From contig CAVVFJ010000008.1 of assembly GCA_963747425.1 (NCBI GenBank), forward strand, positions 682,001 to 746,000: a stretch of DNA of 64,000 nucleotides. Reading direction: 5' to 3'. The DNA is from DASUPK01 sp963747425. GTDB lineage: Bacteria; Actinomycetota; Thermoleophilia; Solirubrobacterales; 70-9. The notes below the pieces were generated by a model, which saw only the letters and a program-made list of their open reading frames with translations, ran no database searches and had not been told where the DNA came from. A program made the position numbers and the translations under genes. Shown here piece by piece: positions 7,635 through 17,715 of the stretch. The first letter of the stretch is position 1; each line of letters opens with the position of its first letter.

Positions 7635-8627
7635 TTGAAGGCGCTTTTGAGGCGCCCTGTAGCCCGAACCGACGGGGCGGTTCAGCGGCTCTCAGGGCGT
7701 GAAGCTGGGCTCGCGGCTCTCTTCCACCAGGTCGGCGATCCACAGCGGACCTGGGCTGACGGCAGGTACCCGCGCCTTGGCCCGCGATTCTTCGAGTCAC
7801 AGCTCAGGCACCTGACAAAGCGGTATCGGGTAGTCGCGGCGTCCGAGCTCATCGAGGCGGTTCGAACGCGGCGTCGCGGCGAGCCGTATCCCGTCGCCAT
7901 CACATTCGACGACGATTCGCCATCGCATGTCAGCCACGCCGCGCCGATCCTGCAACGCTTCGGTGTCCCGGCGACCTTCTTCGTCTCGGGCGCTTCGTTG
8001 GACGGCCCGAGATCGTTTTGGTGGGAGCGGCTGGAGCGAGCCATGGAACGTGGAGCGATCAGTCGCGAGGAGCTCAGCGAGATGGTCCCGGCGGGAAGCG
8101 CCGTACCGGCCGGACTGCGGAAGATGCAGCAGATCGCGGATGACATCGAGCTGATGACCCCCGAGCAGCTGAGGGACCTCCTGGACGAGCTGGGGCGCCG
8201 CGCCGGGCCGGATCCCGAGGACGCTGTGCTCGACGCCGCCGGCCTTCGCAAGCTCGTGGCAGCCGGGTTCGACATCGGCTTTCACACCCTGCGACACCTG
8301 AACCTCTCGACGCTCGACTCCGCCGAGCTCGGATTGGCGATGAGCGAAGGACGGGATCGACTGGAGGAGGCGATCGATCGCGAGCTCACCCTGATCGCCT
8401 ACCCGGGAGGCAAATGGAACTCGCATGTCCTCGAGGCGGCGCGGGGTGCCGGCTTCCTGCGCGGATTCACGACCGAGCCAAAAGCTGTGCTGCCCGACAG
8501 CGACCCGCTCTGCATTGGACGCGTCGATCCCGGCTGGTGCACGACGCTCGGCCAGGTCGAGCTCAGCCTGACGCGCGCACTGCGGCGCGACGATGGGCTG
8601 CGCCTCAGGGAAGCGACGGCCGCCTGA
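7635..8627 (+). CDS. Polysaccharide deacetylase (NodB/CE4-like)
   Basis: This is a protein of about 330 residues with the CE4 fold. Motif 1 is ITFDDDSPSH, with Asp in place of the usual Gly after the catalytic Asp pair. Motif 2 is the metal-binding HTLRH, and a later IAYPGGKWN segment fits the family. It would remove acetyl groups from an amino sugar polymer, possibly the exopolysaccharide of the locus starting at 12.9 kb. It is clearly paralogous to the minus-strand gene at 26220-27206, with the same DDD variant. I place the start at TTG 7635 because GGGAGGAG lies 8 bases upstream and the resulting N-terminus aligns with the paralogue. An ATG at 7611 is an alternative. No clear signal peptide is seen, so the site of action is uncertain. 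Confidence 0.82.
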   Translation: MKALLRRPVARTDGAVQRLSGREAGLAALFHQVGDPQRTWADGRYPRLGPRFFESQLRHLTKRYRVVAASELIEAVRTRRRGEPYPVAITFDDDSPSHVSHAAPILQRFGVPATFFVSGASLDGPRSFWWERLERAMERGAISREELSEMVPAGSAVPAGLRKMQQIADDIELMTPEQLRDLLDELGRRAGPDPEDAVLDAAGLRKLVAAGFDIGFHTLRHLNLSTLDSAELGLAMSEGRDRLEEAIDRELTLIAYPGGKWNSHVLEAARGAGFLRGFTTEPKAVLPDSDPLCIGRVDPGWCTTLGQVELSLTRALRRDDGLRLREATAA

Positions 8628-8655
8628 GAGTATCGGGGGGCTACTCTTCTCAGGG

Positions 8656-9111
8656 ATGACCAGCCAGCGCGACCCATTCGCTGACTTCGCCCGGATGCGA
8701 CGGGAGATGGACGAGCTCCTCGGCGACTTCTGGGATCAGGCCGGCCACCGCCAGCGCCGGCCGGTTGCCGCCTTCGTCCCCCGCGTGGACGTCTACTACT
8801 GCGGCGAGAACGCGCCCCAGAAGGCCGTCGTCAAGGTCGAGCTGCCCGGGATCGAGCTCAACGCGGTCAACCTCGAGGTCCGGGGCCGGACCCTGGTGAT
8901 CAGCGGCGAGCGACCCGTCCGCGAGACCGAGGGACGCACGTATCAGCAGGTCGAGCTTCCGTCGGGCCCGTTCCGCCGGGTCGTCGAGCTCTCCGTGGAC
9001 GTCGAGGCCGAGCAGGCCCAGGCGACGTACGAGGACGGCATCCTCAGGGTCGAGCTGCCGACGCGGCTCCCGCGCGCAGCTCGCCAGGTCCCGATCGAGC
9101 GCGCCGAGTAG
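8656..9111 (+). CDS. Hsp20/alpha-crystallin small heat shock protein
   Basis: This 151-residue chaperone prevents aggregation of unfolded proteins. A short N-terminal arm (MTSQRDPFADFARMRREMDE) is followed by the alpha-crystallin domain: VDVYYCGENAPQKAVVKVEL, then VRGRTLVISGERP, then the conserved ATYEDGILRVELP end motif. The length is standard. It starts at ATG 8656 and ends 31 bp before lon. Pairing a holdase with the Lon protease suggests a protein quality-control operon. No HspR/HAIR-type operator was recognised upstream. Confidence 0.93.
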   Translation: MTSQRDPFADFARMRREMDELLGDFWDQAGHRQRRPVAAFVPRVDVYYCGENAPQKAVVKVELPGIELNAVNLEVRGRTLVISGERPVRETEGRTYQQVELPSGPFRRVVELSVDVEAEQAQATYEDGILRVELPTRLPRAARQVPIERAE

Positions 9112-9142
9112 TCGGCAGGCGCAAGGGGAAGGTGCACTGACA

Positions 9143-11542
<2,400 letters not shown>

Positions 11543-11623
11543 ACGGGTCGCGCTCGCGCGCGCCCTCGCGTCTACGAGCGGGTAGTCTCCCCCCTGCACC
11601 CTGGAAACGATCTGAGGAGACCC

Positions 11624-12073
11624 ATGGGCGCACAAAGCAGAAGCGCGAAAGCCGGAGATGCTGCCCGGTCGGTTGCGTCCAATCCATACGTGCGGCGGCT
11701 CATCGAGGATGAAGAGCTGCGCGAGAACATCCGCGTTGCGTTCGAGGCCGCAAAGGGCGCGTACGCCCGGATGTCGAATGGGAAGGGCCCCGCTAAGGCC
11801 CTGATGGACGACAAGAAGGTTCAGCGTGATCTGCGCACGGCGGCCGAGTCGCTTCGGGATGCTTCACAGCAGCTGCGCGGACGGAGCACCCGCCGCCGGT
11901 TTGGGCTTGGAAAGGCCCTGCTCGTGGGCATTCTCGGCGCGGCTCTGGTCCTCATCCTGAGCGAGGACGCGCGCAAGATGGTGCTCGACAAGCTGTTCGG
12001 CGCCGAGGAGGAGTTCGAGTACACCTCGACCACCACCCCCGCCCCGGACACCGAGACCGTCCCCAGCGCCTGA
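11624..12073 (+). CDS. Hypothetical single-pass membrane protein
   Basis: This 149-residue protein belongs to no family I recognise. Residues 1-90 are charged and helical (DAARSVASNPYVRRLIEDEE, later LRTAAESLRDASQQLRGRS). One transmembrane segment, about residues 96-112 (GKALLVGILGAALVLIL), follows. A C-terminal acidic and Thr/Pro-rich tail (EEEFEYTSTTTPAPDTET) ends the protein. The positive charge cluster RSTRRRFG before the membrane segment favours a cytoplasmic N-terminus. It starts at ATG 11624 and is followed by a strong intrinsic terminator. Position after lon may be coincidental. Confidence 0.7.
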   Translation: MGAQSRSAKAGDAARSVASNPYVRRLIEDEELRENIRVAFEAAKGAYARMSNGKGPAKALMDDKKVQRDLRTAAESLRDASQQLRGRSTRRRFGLGKALLVGILGAALVLILSEDARKMVLDKLFGAEEEFEYTSTTTPAPDTETVPSA

Positions 12074-12096
12074 CCTAGGCGCATCACCGGTTCTTC

Positions 12097-12127
12097 GAGG
12101 GCGCCCTTCGGGGCGCCCTCTTCGTTT
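12097..12127 (+). terminator. Rho-independent terminator
   Basis: A perfect 10-bp stem, GAGGGCGCCC (12097-12106) with GGGCGCCCTC (12111-12120), is closed by a stable TTCG tetraloop and followed by TTCGTTT. It lies 24 bp after the stop of the membrane protein gene and before the next plus-strand start at 12143. Confidence 0.9.
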
Positions 12128-12142
12128 GGATAGGGTCAGGCC

Positions 12143-12844
12143 ATGGCCTCGGTTCACGTTCTCGTTCCGGCGCAGCGCTACGTCTTCGCCGTCTCCAACG
12201 GTGAGGCGGAGGCCGCAGCGATCGACAGCTCCGCCGAGGGCTTTGAGCGATACAAGTCGCTCCAGCAGGGCGGGCGAACGACCGGAATGGTCGCCTTCCC
12301 CAACACGCTGCTGGTTCGCGGCGAGCGCGACTACCTCGTCGATCCCGGGCTGATCATGCAGGGGGCGCCGGTGATCGGCGCGATGGGAGAGCTCGGTGTC
12401 GACCCGAACGAGGTCAAGGACGTGATCCTCACCCACCTGCACTTCGATCACGCCGAGGGACTCGCGGGCTGGCCGATGCGGCGGACGTATGTCCACCGGA
12501 TCGAAACCGAGGCTCCCTACGCCCAGCTCGTCTCCGGCGTGATGGAGTTGGCGAACCTCGAGATCCTCGATGGGGAGGAGGGCGAGATCGAGCCCGGCCT
12601 GCGCTGGATCCTCACCCCAGGCCACTGCGACGGCCTGATCTCGCTGTTGGTCGACACCGACGACGGCCTCGTGGTGATCGCCTCCGATTGCGTCGGCCCG
12701 CTGCCGGAGTACTTCGACCGCATGGACCTGCCCGAGGACTTCGGGCCGGAGCGCGAGGAGCTGCTCAAGCAATGGCAGCGGATTCGGGACCTGGATCCCG
12801 CGGTCGTGATCCCGGGCCACAATCCCCCGGTTGTCCTGCAATAA
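12143..12844 (+). CDS. MBL-fold hydrolase (lactonase-like)
   Basis: This 233-residue metallo-beta-lactamase-fold enzyme carries the HLHFDHAEG zinc motif near residues 99-107. TPGHCDGLISLLV, ASDCVGP and IPGHNPPVV supply the remaining ligands. The HxHxDH motif and short length resemble AttM/AhlD-type N-acyl homoserine lactonases, but many relatives hydrolyse other esters, so quorum quenching is only one possibility. No signal peptide is seen. It starts at ATG 12143, just after a terminator, so it has its own transcription unit ahead of the polysaccharide locus. Confidence 0.85.
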   Translation: MASVHVLVPAQRYVFAVSNGEAEAAAIDSSAEGFERYKSLQQGGRTTGMVAFPNTLLVRGERDYLVDPGLIMQGAPVIGAMGELGVDPNEVKDVILTHLHFDHAEGLAGWPMRRTYVHRIETEAPYAQLVSGVMELANLEILDGEEGEIEPGLRWILTPGHCDGLISLLVDTDDGLVVIASDCVGPLPEYFDRMDLPEDFGPEREELLKQWQRIRDLDPAVVIPGHNPPVVLQ

Positions 12845-12928
12845 GCGGCAAAATGACCCCGTCCGGACCCCGATTCGGGCGTCGGCGCGTCAGCAAATCG
12901 CCTGCCGGGCTCACCTAATCGCGGCAGA

Positions 12929-14434
12929 ATGCCGAAAGAGATGAAGGTGAAAGCACTCATCGGACCCCTGGCGCGCCCGCCCGAATCGACCCGCGCCGCC
13001 GGCCCCGTCGCACCCGAGGCCGCCGAAGCGCACCGGGCCAGCACCTCCGTGCGGCAGGCGCGCTGGCGCCTGGCGACCGACGCCGTGATGCTGGTGTTGG
13101 CGGGGGGTTTCGAGATCCTCTCCGCGCCGGCCGCGGGAGTCAGTCAGGAGCCGGGCTGGCGGCTCACCTTCATCGGCCTGGTGCTGACCGCGCTCGCTCT
13201 TCGCGGCGCGTACCGCGCCAGCGTCGGCCAGCACTTCCTCGACTCGGCGCGGACAATTCTCAGCGCGACAGCGGTCGCGGCGATGATCGTCACCTTTCTC
13301 CGGGTTGCCCTGACCGACAACTCCCAGGTTGCCGAGGAGGAGATTCGGACCTGGCTGTTCGCAGCCGTCTACCTGGTAGTGGGGAGGGCGATCCTGACGA
13401 TGATCTGGGAGCGCGCCAACCGGCTGGGCCATGGCGTCCCCACGCTCATCCTCGGCGCGGGGCAGGTCGGGCATCTGGTTGCGCGGCGGCTTCTGGCTCA
13501 CCCGGAGCTGGGATTGCGGCCGATCGGGTTCGTCGATGCCGATCCGCTCGAGGTGGACAGCCCCTCGGGCCTGCCCGTGCTCGGAGCGCAGAGCGACCTG
13601 GAGGACCTGGTCAGGGAGCACGGGGTCGAGCACGCGGTGGTCAGCTTCTCAAACGCTCCTCACGACGTACAGCTGGGCGTCTCGCGGGCGCTCCAGCGAA
13701 TGAGGATCTCGGTCTCGATCATCCCCCGTCTGTTCGAGGGCGTCCCCGACAAGATCGCTCTCGAGCGCGTGGGCGGATTGCCGCTGGTGACCATCTACCC
13801 CTCCGATCCCAGGGATTGGCGCGTGACGCTCAAGTACGCATCCGACCGGGTGGTCGCAGCATTGACCATCATCCTGCTCTCACCCCTGCTGCTCATGGCG
13901 TGCGCGGGCACCGTGCTGACCTTGGGTCGCCCGGTTCTCTTCCGTCAGCGGCGGGTTGGTCTGGACGGCCACGAGTTCGAGATGCTCAAGTTCAGAACGA
14001 TGCGCTCTGCCGATCCGAAGGAGCAGGACCGCTCCTCGCGCCGGGTGGCCGAGGCGATCGACCAGGGCCTTGCCCCGGGCGGTTCCGAGGGCGCTGAGCG
14101 GCGCAGCCGCTTCGGCTCCTTTCTGCGCCGGACCGGGTTCGACGAGCTGCCCCAGATCTTCAACGTTCTCAATGGCGATATGTCGATGGTCGGCCCGCGT
14201 CCCGAGCGCCGTGAGTACGTGGCCATGTTCGAGCAGCAGGTGCGTCGCTACAGCGATCGCCATCAGGTCAAGGCCGGGATAACCGGCTGGGCGCAGGTCC
14301 ACGGGCTTCGCGGGGACACCTCTTTGGACGACCGGATCGAGTGGGACAACTACTACATCGAGAACTGGTCACCGTGGCTCGACATCAAGATCGTCCTGCT
14401 CACCTTCCTGGCGGTCTTCAGGCAGTCTGAGTAG
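12929..14434 (+). CDS. Exopolysaccharide priming sugar-phosphate transferase (polyprenyl glycosylphosphotransferase)
   Basis: This 501-residue membrane enzyme transfers a sugar-1-phosphate from a UDP-sugar to undecaprenyl phosphate, the first step of polysaccharide assembly. The N-terminal third has several membrane helices. A Rossmann-like CoA-binding-type domain follows (TLILGAGQVGHLVARRLL). The bacterial sugar transferase domain at the C-terminus shows RQRRVGLDGHEFEMLKFRTM, RRTGFDELPQIFNVLNGDMS and MVGPRPERREYV. These match WcaJ/WbaP-type enzymes. It marks the left end of the polysaccharide locus and converges on the epimerase gene with a 17-bp overlap. Which sugar is transferred cannot be read from sequence. 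Confidence 0.93.
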   Translation: MPKEMKVKALIGPLARPPESTRAAGPVAPEAAEAHRASTSVRQARWRLATDAVMLVLAGGFEILSAPAAGVSQEPGWRLTFIGLVLTALALRGAYRASVGQHFLDSARTILSATAVAAMIVTFLRVALTDNSQVAEEEIRTWLFAAVYLVVGRAILTMIWERANRLGHGVPTLILGAGQVGHLVARRLLAHPELGLRPIGFVDADPLEVDSPSGLPVLGAQSDLEDLVREHGVEHAVVSFSNAPHDVQLGVSRALQRMRISVSIIPRLFEGVPDKIALERVGGLPLVTIYPSDPRDWRVTLKYASDRVVAALTIILLSPLLLMACAGTVLTLGRPVLFRQRRVGLDGHEFEMLKFRTMRSADPKEQDRSSRRVAEAIDQGLAPGGSEGAERRSRFGSFLRRTGFDELPQIFNVLNGDMSMVGPRPERREYVAMFEQQVRRYSDRHQVKAGITGWAQVHGLRGDTSLDDRIEWDNYYIENWSPWLDIKIVLLTFLAVFRQSE

Positions 14435-15545
14435 GGTCGCTCTGGCGGATGGCTCCCTGCCGCCGTTGCTCGCCGAGCGTGCCGCTGAAGACGTCCTCCA
14501 GCGGGCCGAGGCTTTGTATCCACTCCGCCATCGCGGCCAGCCCCTGATCGAGGTCTGTGGCGGGCGTCCAGCCGAGTGCCCTCATCCGACTCGCATCGAG
14601 GACGAGATGCCGCACGTCACCCAGCCGGAACTCGCCCGTGACGAGGTAGTCCGGTTCGAGCCCGTACGTCTTGGCGAGCGCCTCGATCACGCCCGTGATC
14701 GTCACGGGCTCGCCGCGCCCGACGTTGAGCACCTGCCCGTCGGCGTCCGAACGCTCCATGGCGGTCATGGTGGCCCTGACGATGTCGCCCACGAAGACGA
14801 AGTCACGGGTCTCGCGCCCGTCCTCGAACGCTCGGGGCTGGCGTCCGTTGAGCAACAGCGTCGAGAAGATGGAGAGGATCCCCGTATACGGGTTGAAGAC
14901 CGATTGACGCGGCCCATAGACGACCGCGAATCGGAGGGCAACGGTCGGGATCCCGAGTCGCTTTCCGAGACCGATCACCGTGCGCTCGGCGGCGATCTTG
15001 CTGACGGCATAGGGCGTTTCGCCGTTTGAGCGCGCGCCCTCGTGCGTGAGCAGGGGATCGAGCTCGCGTCCGCACTCCGGGCAGCGGGGCTCCCATACGG
15101 ATTGCGCCATGTCCTCGGCGGCTCGCAGGGTGGGTTGGACCACGCCATGCTCCCCGCAGCTGTAAAGCCCCTCGCCGTACGTGGCCTGAGACGACGCCGC
15201 CACCAGCTTGCGGATCGCCAGGTCTCGCCGAGCGACCGTTTCCAGGATCAACGCGGTGCCCGTCGCGTTGACGTCGTAGAACGAGGCGATCTCGTCCGTC
15301 ACGCCGCCGACGGCGGCGGCCAGGTGGTAGACGTCGTCGATTCCCGCAAGGCAGGTGGCCACGCACTCCGAGTCCCGTATGTCGCCCTCGACGAATTCGG
15401 CTTCCTCGGGGATCCAAGCGGGTCGCCCCCGGTGGGATCCTGGATCGAGGTTGTCGAGGATGCGGACCTCATGACCCTGCTCCAGAAGAGCATCCACCAA
15501 GTGCGAGCCGATCATCCCGGCCCCGCCGGTAACGAGTGCCTTCAT
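14418..15545 (-). CDS. NAD-dependent sugar epimerase/dehydratase (extended SDR) with a putative zinc-site insertion
   Basis: This 375-residue extended short-chain dehydrogenase acts on nucleotide sugars. The NAD motif TGGAGMIG is at residues 6-13. The active-site Ser lies in AASSQATYGEG, and the YxxxK pair in YAVSK (Y179, K183). Between them an insertion carries C130-x2-H133 and C155-x2-C158 (LYSCGEH and CPECGREL), which look like a structural zinc site. I recall similar insertions in actinobacterial enzymes annotated as dTDP-L-rhamnose 4-epimerases or GDP/UDP-sugar epimerases, so the product is not fixed. It should supply an activated sugar to the neighbouring glycosyltransferases. Its ATG is 41 bp from the divergent GT2 gene. 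Confidence 0.88.
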   Translation of the reverse strand: MKALVTGGAGMIGSHLVDALLEQGHEVRILDNLDPGSHRGRPAWIPEEAEFVEGDIRDSECVATCLAGIDDVYHLAAAVGGVTDEIASFYDVNATGTALILETVARRDLAIRKLVAASSQATYGEGLYSCGEHGVVQPTLRAAEDMAQSVWEPRCPECGRELDPLLTHEGARSNGETPYAVSKIAAERTVIGLGKRLGIPTVALRFAVVYGPRQSVFNPYTGILSIFSTLLLNGRQPRAFEDGRETRDFVFVGDIVRATMTAMERSDADGQVLNVGRGEPVTITGVIEALAKTYGLEPDYLVTGEFRLGDVRHLVLDASRMRALGWTPATDLDQGLAAMAEWIQSLGPLEDVFSGTLGEQRRQGAIRQSDPTQTA

Positions 15546-15586
15546 CCGCGTGAGAGTACCCTCCGTGGGGCACTAGACTCGCGGCG

Positions 15587-16618
15587 ATGGAGCAGGATGC
15601 TTTGCGGAGGGGAGTCGGGGCCTTCCGGGTTCCCGATTCCGTGGGTCCCGTCGCGCCGCGCGCCCAGCGTCCGACGCTGGGGGTGATGATCGCGGCGTAC
15701 CAGGGCGCGAGCGTCATCGGCGAGGCGATCGAATCGGTGCTCGCTCAGACGCTTCCTGCGGACGAGATCGTGATCTGCGACGACGGCTCAACCGACGACC
15801 TCGAGGCCGCGCTCGCTCAATACGGCGATCGGCTCGTCGTCATCCGGAAGCAGAACGGAGGTGGCGCCTCCGCTTTCAACGTCGCCGCCAAAGCAGCGCG
15901 GTCGGAGTTCGTGGTGCAACTCGACCAGGATGACGCCTTCGCCCCGGAGAGGCTCGAGGCCATCGCCGATCTGGCCATGGCACGGCCAGACCTGGACGTG
16001 ATCGCCACCGACGCGGTGATGGAGCTCGACGGCGAGCCGGTGAGCACCTGGTCGGAAAGGCACCACTTCGATGTGCGCGACCAGCGGGCCGGGATACTCC
16101 GCACCTGCTTCTTCGGCTGGCCGGCGATTCGCCGTTCTCGGCTTGTCGCCGCGGGGGGATTCGATGAGAACCTTCGGATCGCCTGGGACTGGGATTGCTG
16201 GATCAGGCTGGTCCTCGGGGGTTCTCTCGTCGGCCTGGTCGACCGCCCGTTATACAGATGGCGGTTCGGCCATGACAGCCTCTCCTCGAATTCGGCGAAG
16301 ACCACGCGCGAGGTCGCGATGATGCTCGAGCAGGTGCTGGAGCGCGACGCGCTCACCCCGGCAGAGCGAGAGATCGCGAGGGAGGTCATCGCGCTCAATG
16401 CCCACCGGGCGGCGCTCCTGGGCGCTAAGGAGGCGCTCGCGACTCGGCAACCGGGGGCGCGCCGCCTCGCCCTCTCGGTGGTCACCGGAACCGGGTTCTC
16501 CCTTCGGACGCGAGCGAAGGCGGGGCTCGCGGCTCTTGTGCCGGGCCTCGCCCGGCGGTTCCGGTCCGAGAGCGTGCCCGCCGGACCTGCCGGCGGTGCC
16601 GGGCTCGCCGACCGCTGA
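15587..16618 (+). CDS. Glycosyltransferase family 2 (copy 1 of 3)
   Basis: This is a 343-residue GT-A fold enzyme. The nucleotide-binding strand is VMIAAYQGASVIGEAIESVL, followed by VICDDGSTDDLEAAL. The divalent-metal motif is a QLDQDDAF segment, where DQD replaces the usual DxD. The acceptor region has WDWDCWIRLVLGGS. About 90 C-terminal residues form a charged helical extension shared with the two paralogues in this window. It lacks membrane helices and probably acts at the inner face of the membrane, adding one sugar to the lipid-linked repeat. It lies in tandem with a close paralogue 64 bp downstream, suggesting local duplication. Donor and acceptor are unknown. Confidence 0.9.
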   Translation: MEQDALRRGVGAFRVPDSVGPVAPRAQRPTLGVMIAAYQGASVIGEAIESVLAQTLPADEIVICDDGSTDDLEAALAQYGDRLVVIRKQNGGGASAFNVAAKAARSEFVVQLDQDDAFAPERLEAIADLAMARPDLDVIATDAVMELDGEPVSTWSERHHFDVRDQRAGILRTCFFGWPAIRRSRLVAAGGFDENLRIAWDWDCWIRLVLGGSLVGLVDRPLYRWRFGHDSLSSNSAKTTREVAMMLEQVLERDALTPAEREIAREVIALNAHRAALLGAKEALATRQPGARRLALSVVTGTGFSLRTRAKAGLAALVPGLARRFRSESVPAGPAGGAGLADR

Positions 16619-16681
16619 CCGGCCGCCGGCATCGAGCGAATCGCCGGGACGGAGCCGTGGGCCCGAGCTAGACTCGCTGCG

Positions 16682-17671
16682 ATGGAGCGCGAACCGGCCG
16701 CGGGGACCACTGGGGATTATCGGGCTCCCCCTCCGGCGGGTCCCATCGAACCGGCCGCCGCGCGTCCAACGCTCGGCGTGATCATCGCGGCATACCAGGC
16801 CGCGGGGACCATCGGCGATGCGGTCGAATCGGTGCTGGGCCAGACGCTCCCGGCGGATGAGATCGTCGTCTGCGACGACGGCTCGACGGACGATCTCGAG
16901 GCGGCGCTCGCCCCCTACGGCGATCGATTGGTCCTGATCCGCAAGCAGAACGGCGGGGCCGGGTCGGCGCTGAACGCGGCCGCGCGGGCGGCGCACTCGG
17001 AGTTCGTGGTGGAGCTCGACGCGGACGACGCGTTCGCCCCGGAGAGGCTCGAGGCGATCGCGGCCCTCGCCGTTGCCCGGCCCGACTTGGACGTGATCAC
17101 GACCGACGCGGTGATCGAGGTAGACGGAGAGCCGGTCGGGACCTACAGGGGCCGACACGGCTTCGAGATCGATGACCAGCGCGCCGGGATCATGCGCGGC
17201 TGCTACTTCGGCTGGCCCGCGATTCGCCGCGCGCGACTTCTCGCGATAGGGGGCTTCGCCGAGGACCTGCCGATCAGCTCGGATTGGGATTGCTGGATCA
17301 GGCTGATTCTCGGCGGCTCCCTGGTCGGCCTCGTCGACCGTCCTCTCTACAGGTACCGCATGGGGCATCCCAGTCTCTCCACTGACGAGGCCAAGACCAC
17401 GCGCGAGAACGTGGCGATGCTGACGAAGCACCTCGAGAGCGGCTTGCTCACCCCCGAGGAGCGCGCGATCGCGAGCGAGGGCATTGACTTCAATGCTCAT
17501 CAGGCCGCCCTCCTGGAGGCGAGAGAGGCCCTGGTTGCCGGGCGCGCGGACGCGCGCCGTCTATCGCGTTCGATCGTGACGGGGACCGGGTTCTCCCTTC
17601 CCACGCGGGCGAAGGCGGCGTTCGCGGCCCTCGCGCCGGGCCTTGCCGGGCGGCTCCTGGCGGACCGCTGA
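16682..17671 (+). CDS. Glycosyltransferase family 2 (copy 2 of 3)
   Basis: This 329-residue enzyme is a tandem paralogue of the upstream GT2 gene. The two are similar along almost their whole length, including identical motifs such as TLPADEIV and CDDGSTDDLEAAL. Here the metal motif is a canonical ELDADDAF rather than the DQD of copy 1. The DWDCWIRLILGGSLVGLVDR segment and the C-terminal helical extension are conserved. The strong similarity suggests recent duplication with possible divergence of donor specificity. It starts at ATG 16682 and is followed 44 bp later by the flippase gene. The reaction is inferred only at family level. Confidence 0.9.
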   Translation: MEREPAAGTTGDYRAPPPAGPIEPAAARPTLGVIIAAYQAAGTIGDAVESVLGQTLPADEIVVCDDGSTDDLEAALAPYGDRLVLIRKQNGGAGSALNAAARAAHSEFVVELDADDAFAPERLEAIAALAVARPDLDVITTDAVIEVDGEPVGTYRGRHGFEIDDQRAGIMRGCYFGWPAIRRARLLAIGGFAEDLPISSDWDCWIRLILGGSLVGLVDRPLYRYRMGHPSLSTDEAKTTRENVAMLTKHLESGLLTPEERAIASEGIDFNAHQAALLEAREALVAGRADARRLSRSIVTGTGFSLPTRAKAAFAALAPGLAGRLLADR

Positions 17672-17715
17672 CAGACCCACGCGCTCGCCGGGAGCGGGCG
17701 CGACCACCCGCAAAT

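Noticed and set aside
12143..12844. Definite assignment as N-acyl homoserine lactonase
   Set aside because: The HLHFDH motif is shared by many MBL-fold enzymes, and no quorum-sensing genes are in the window.
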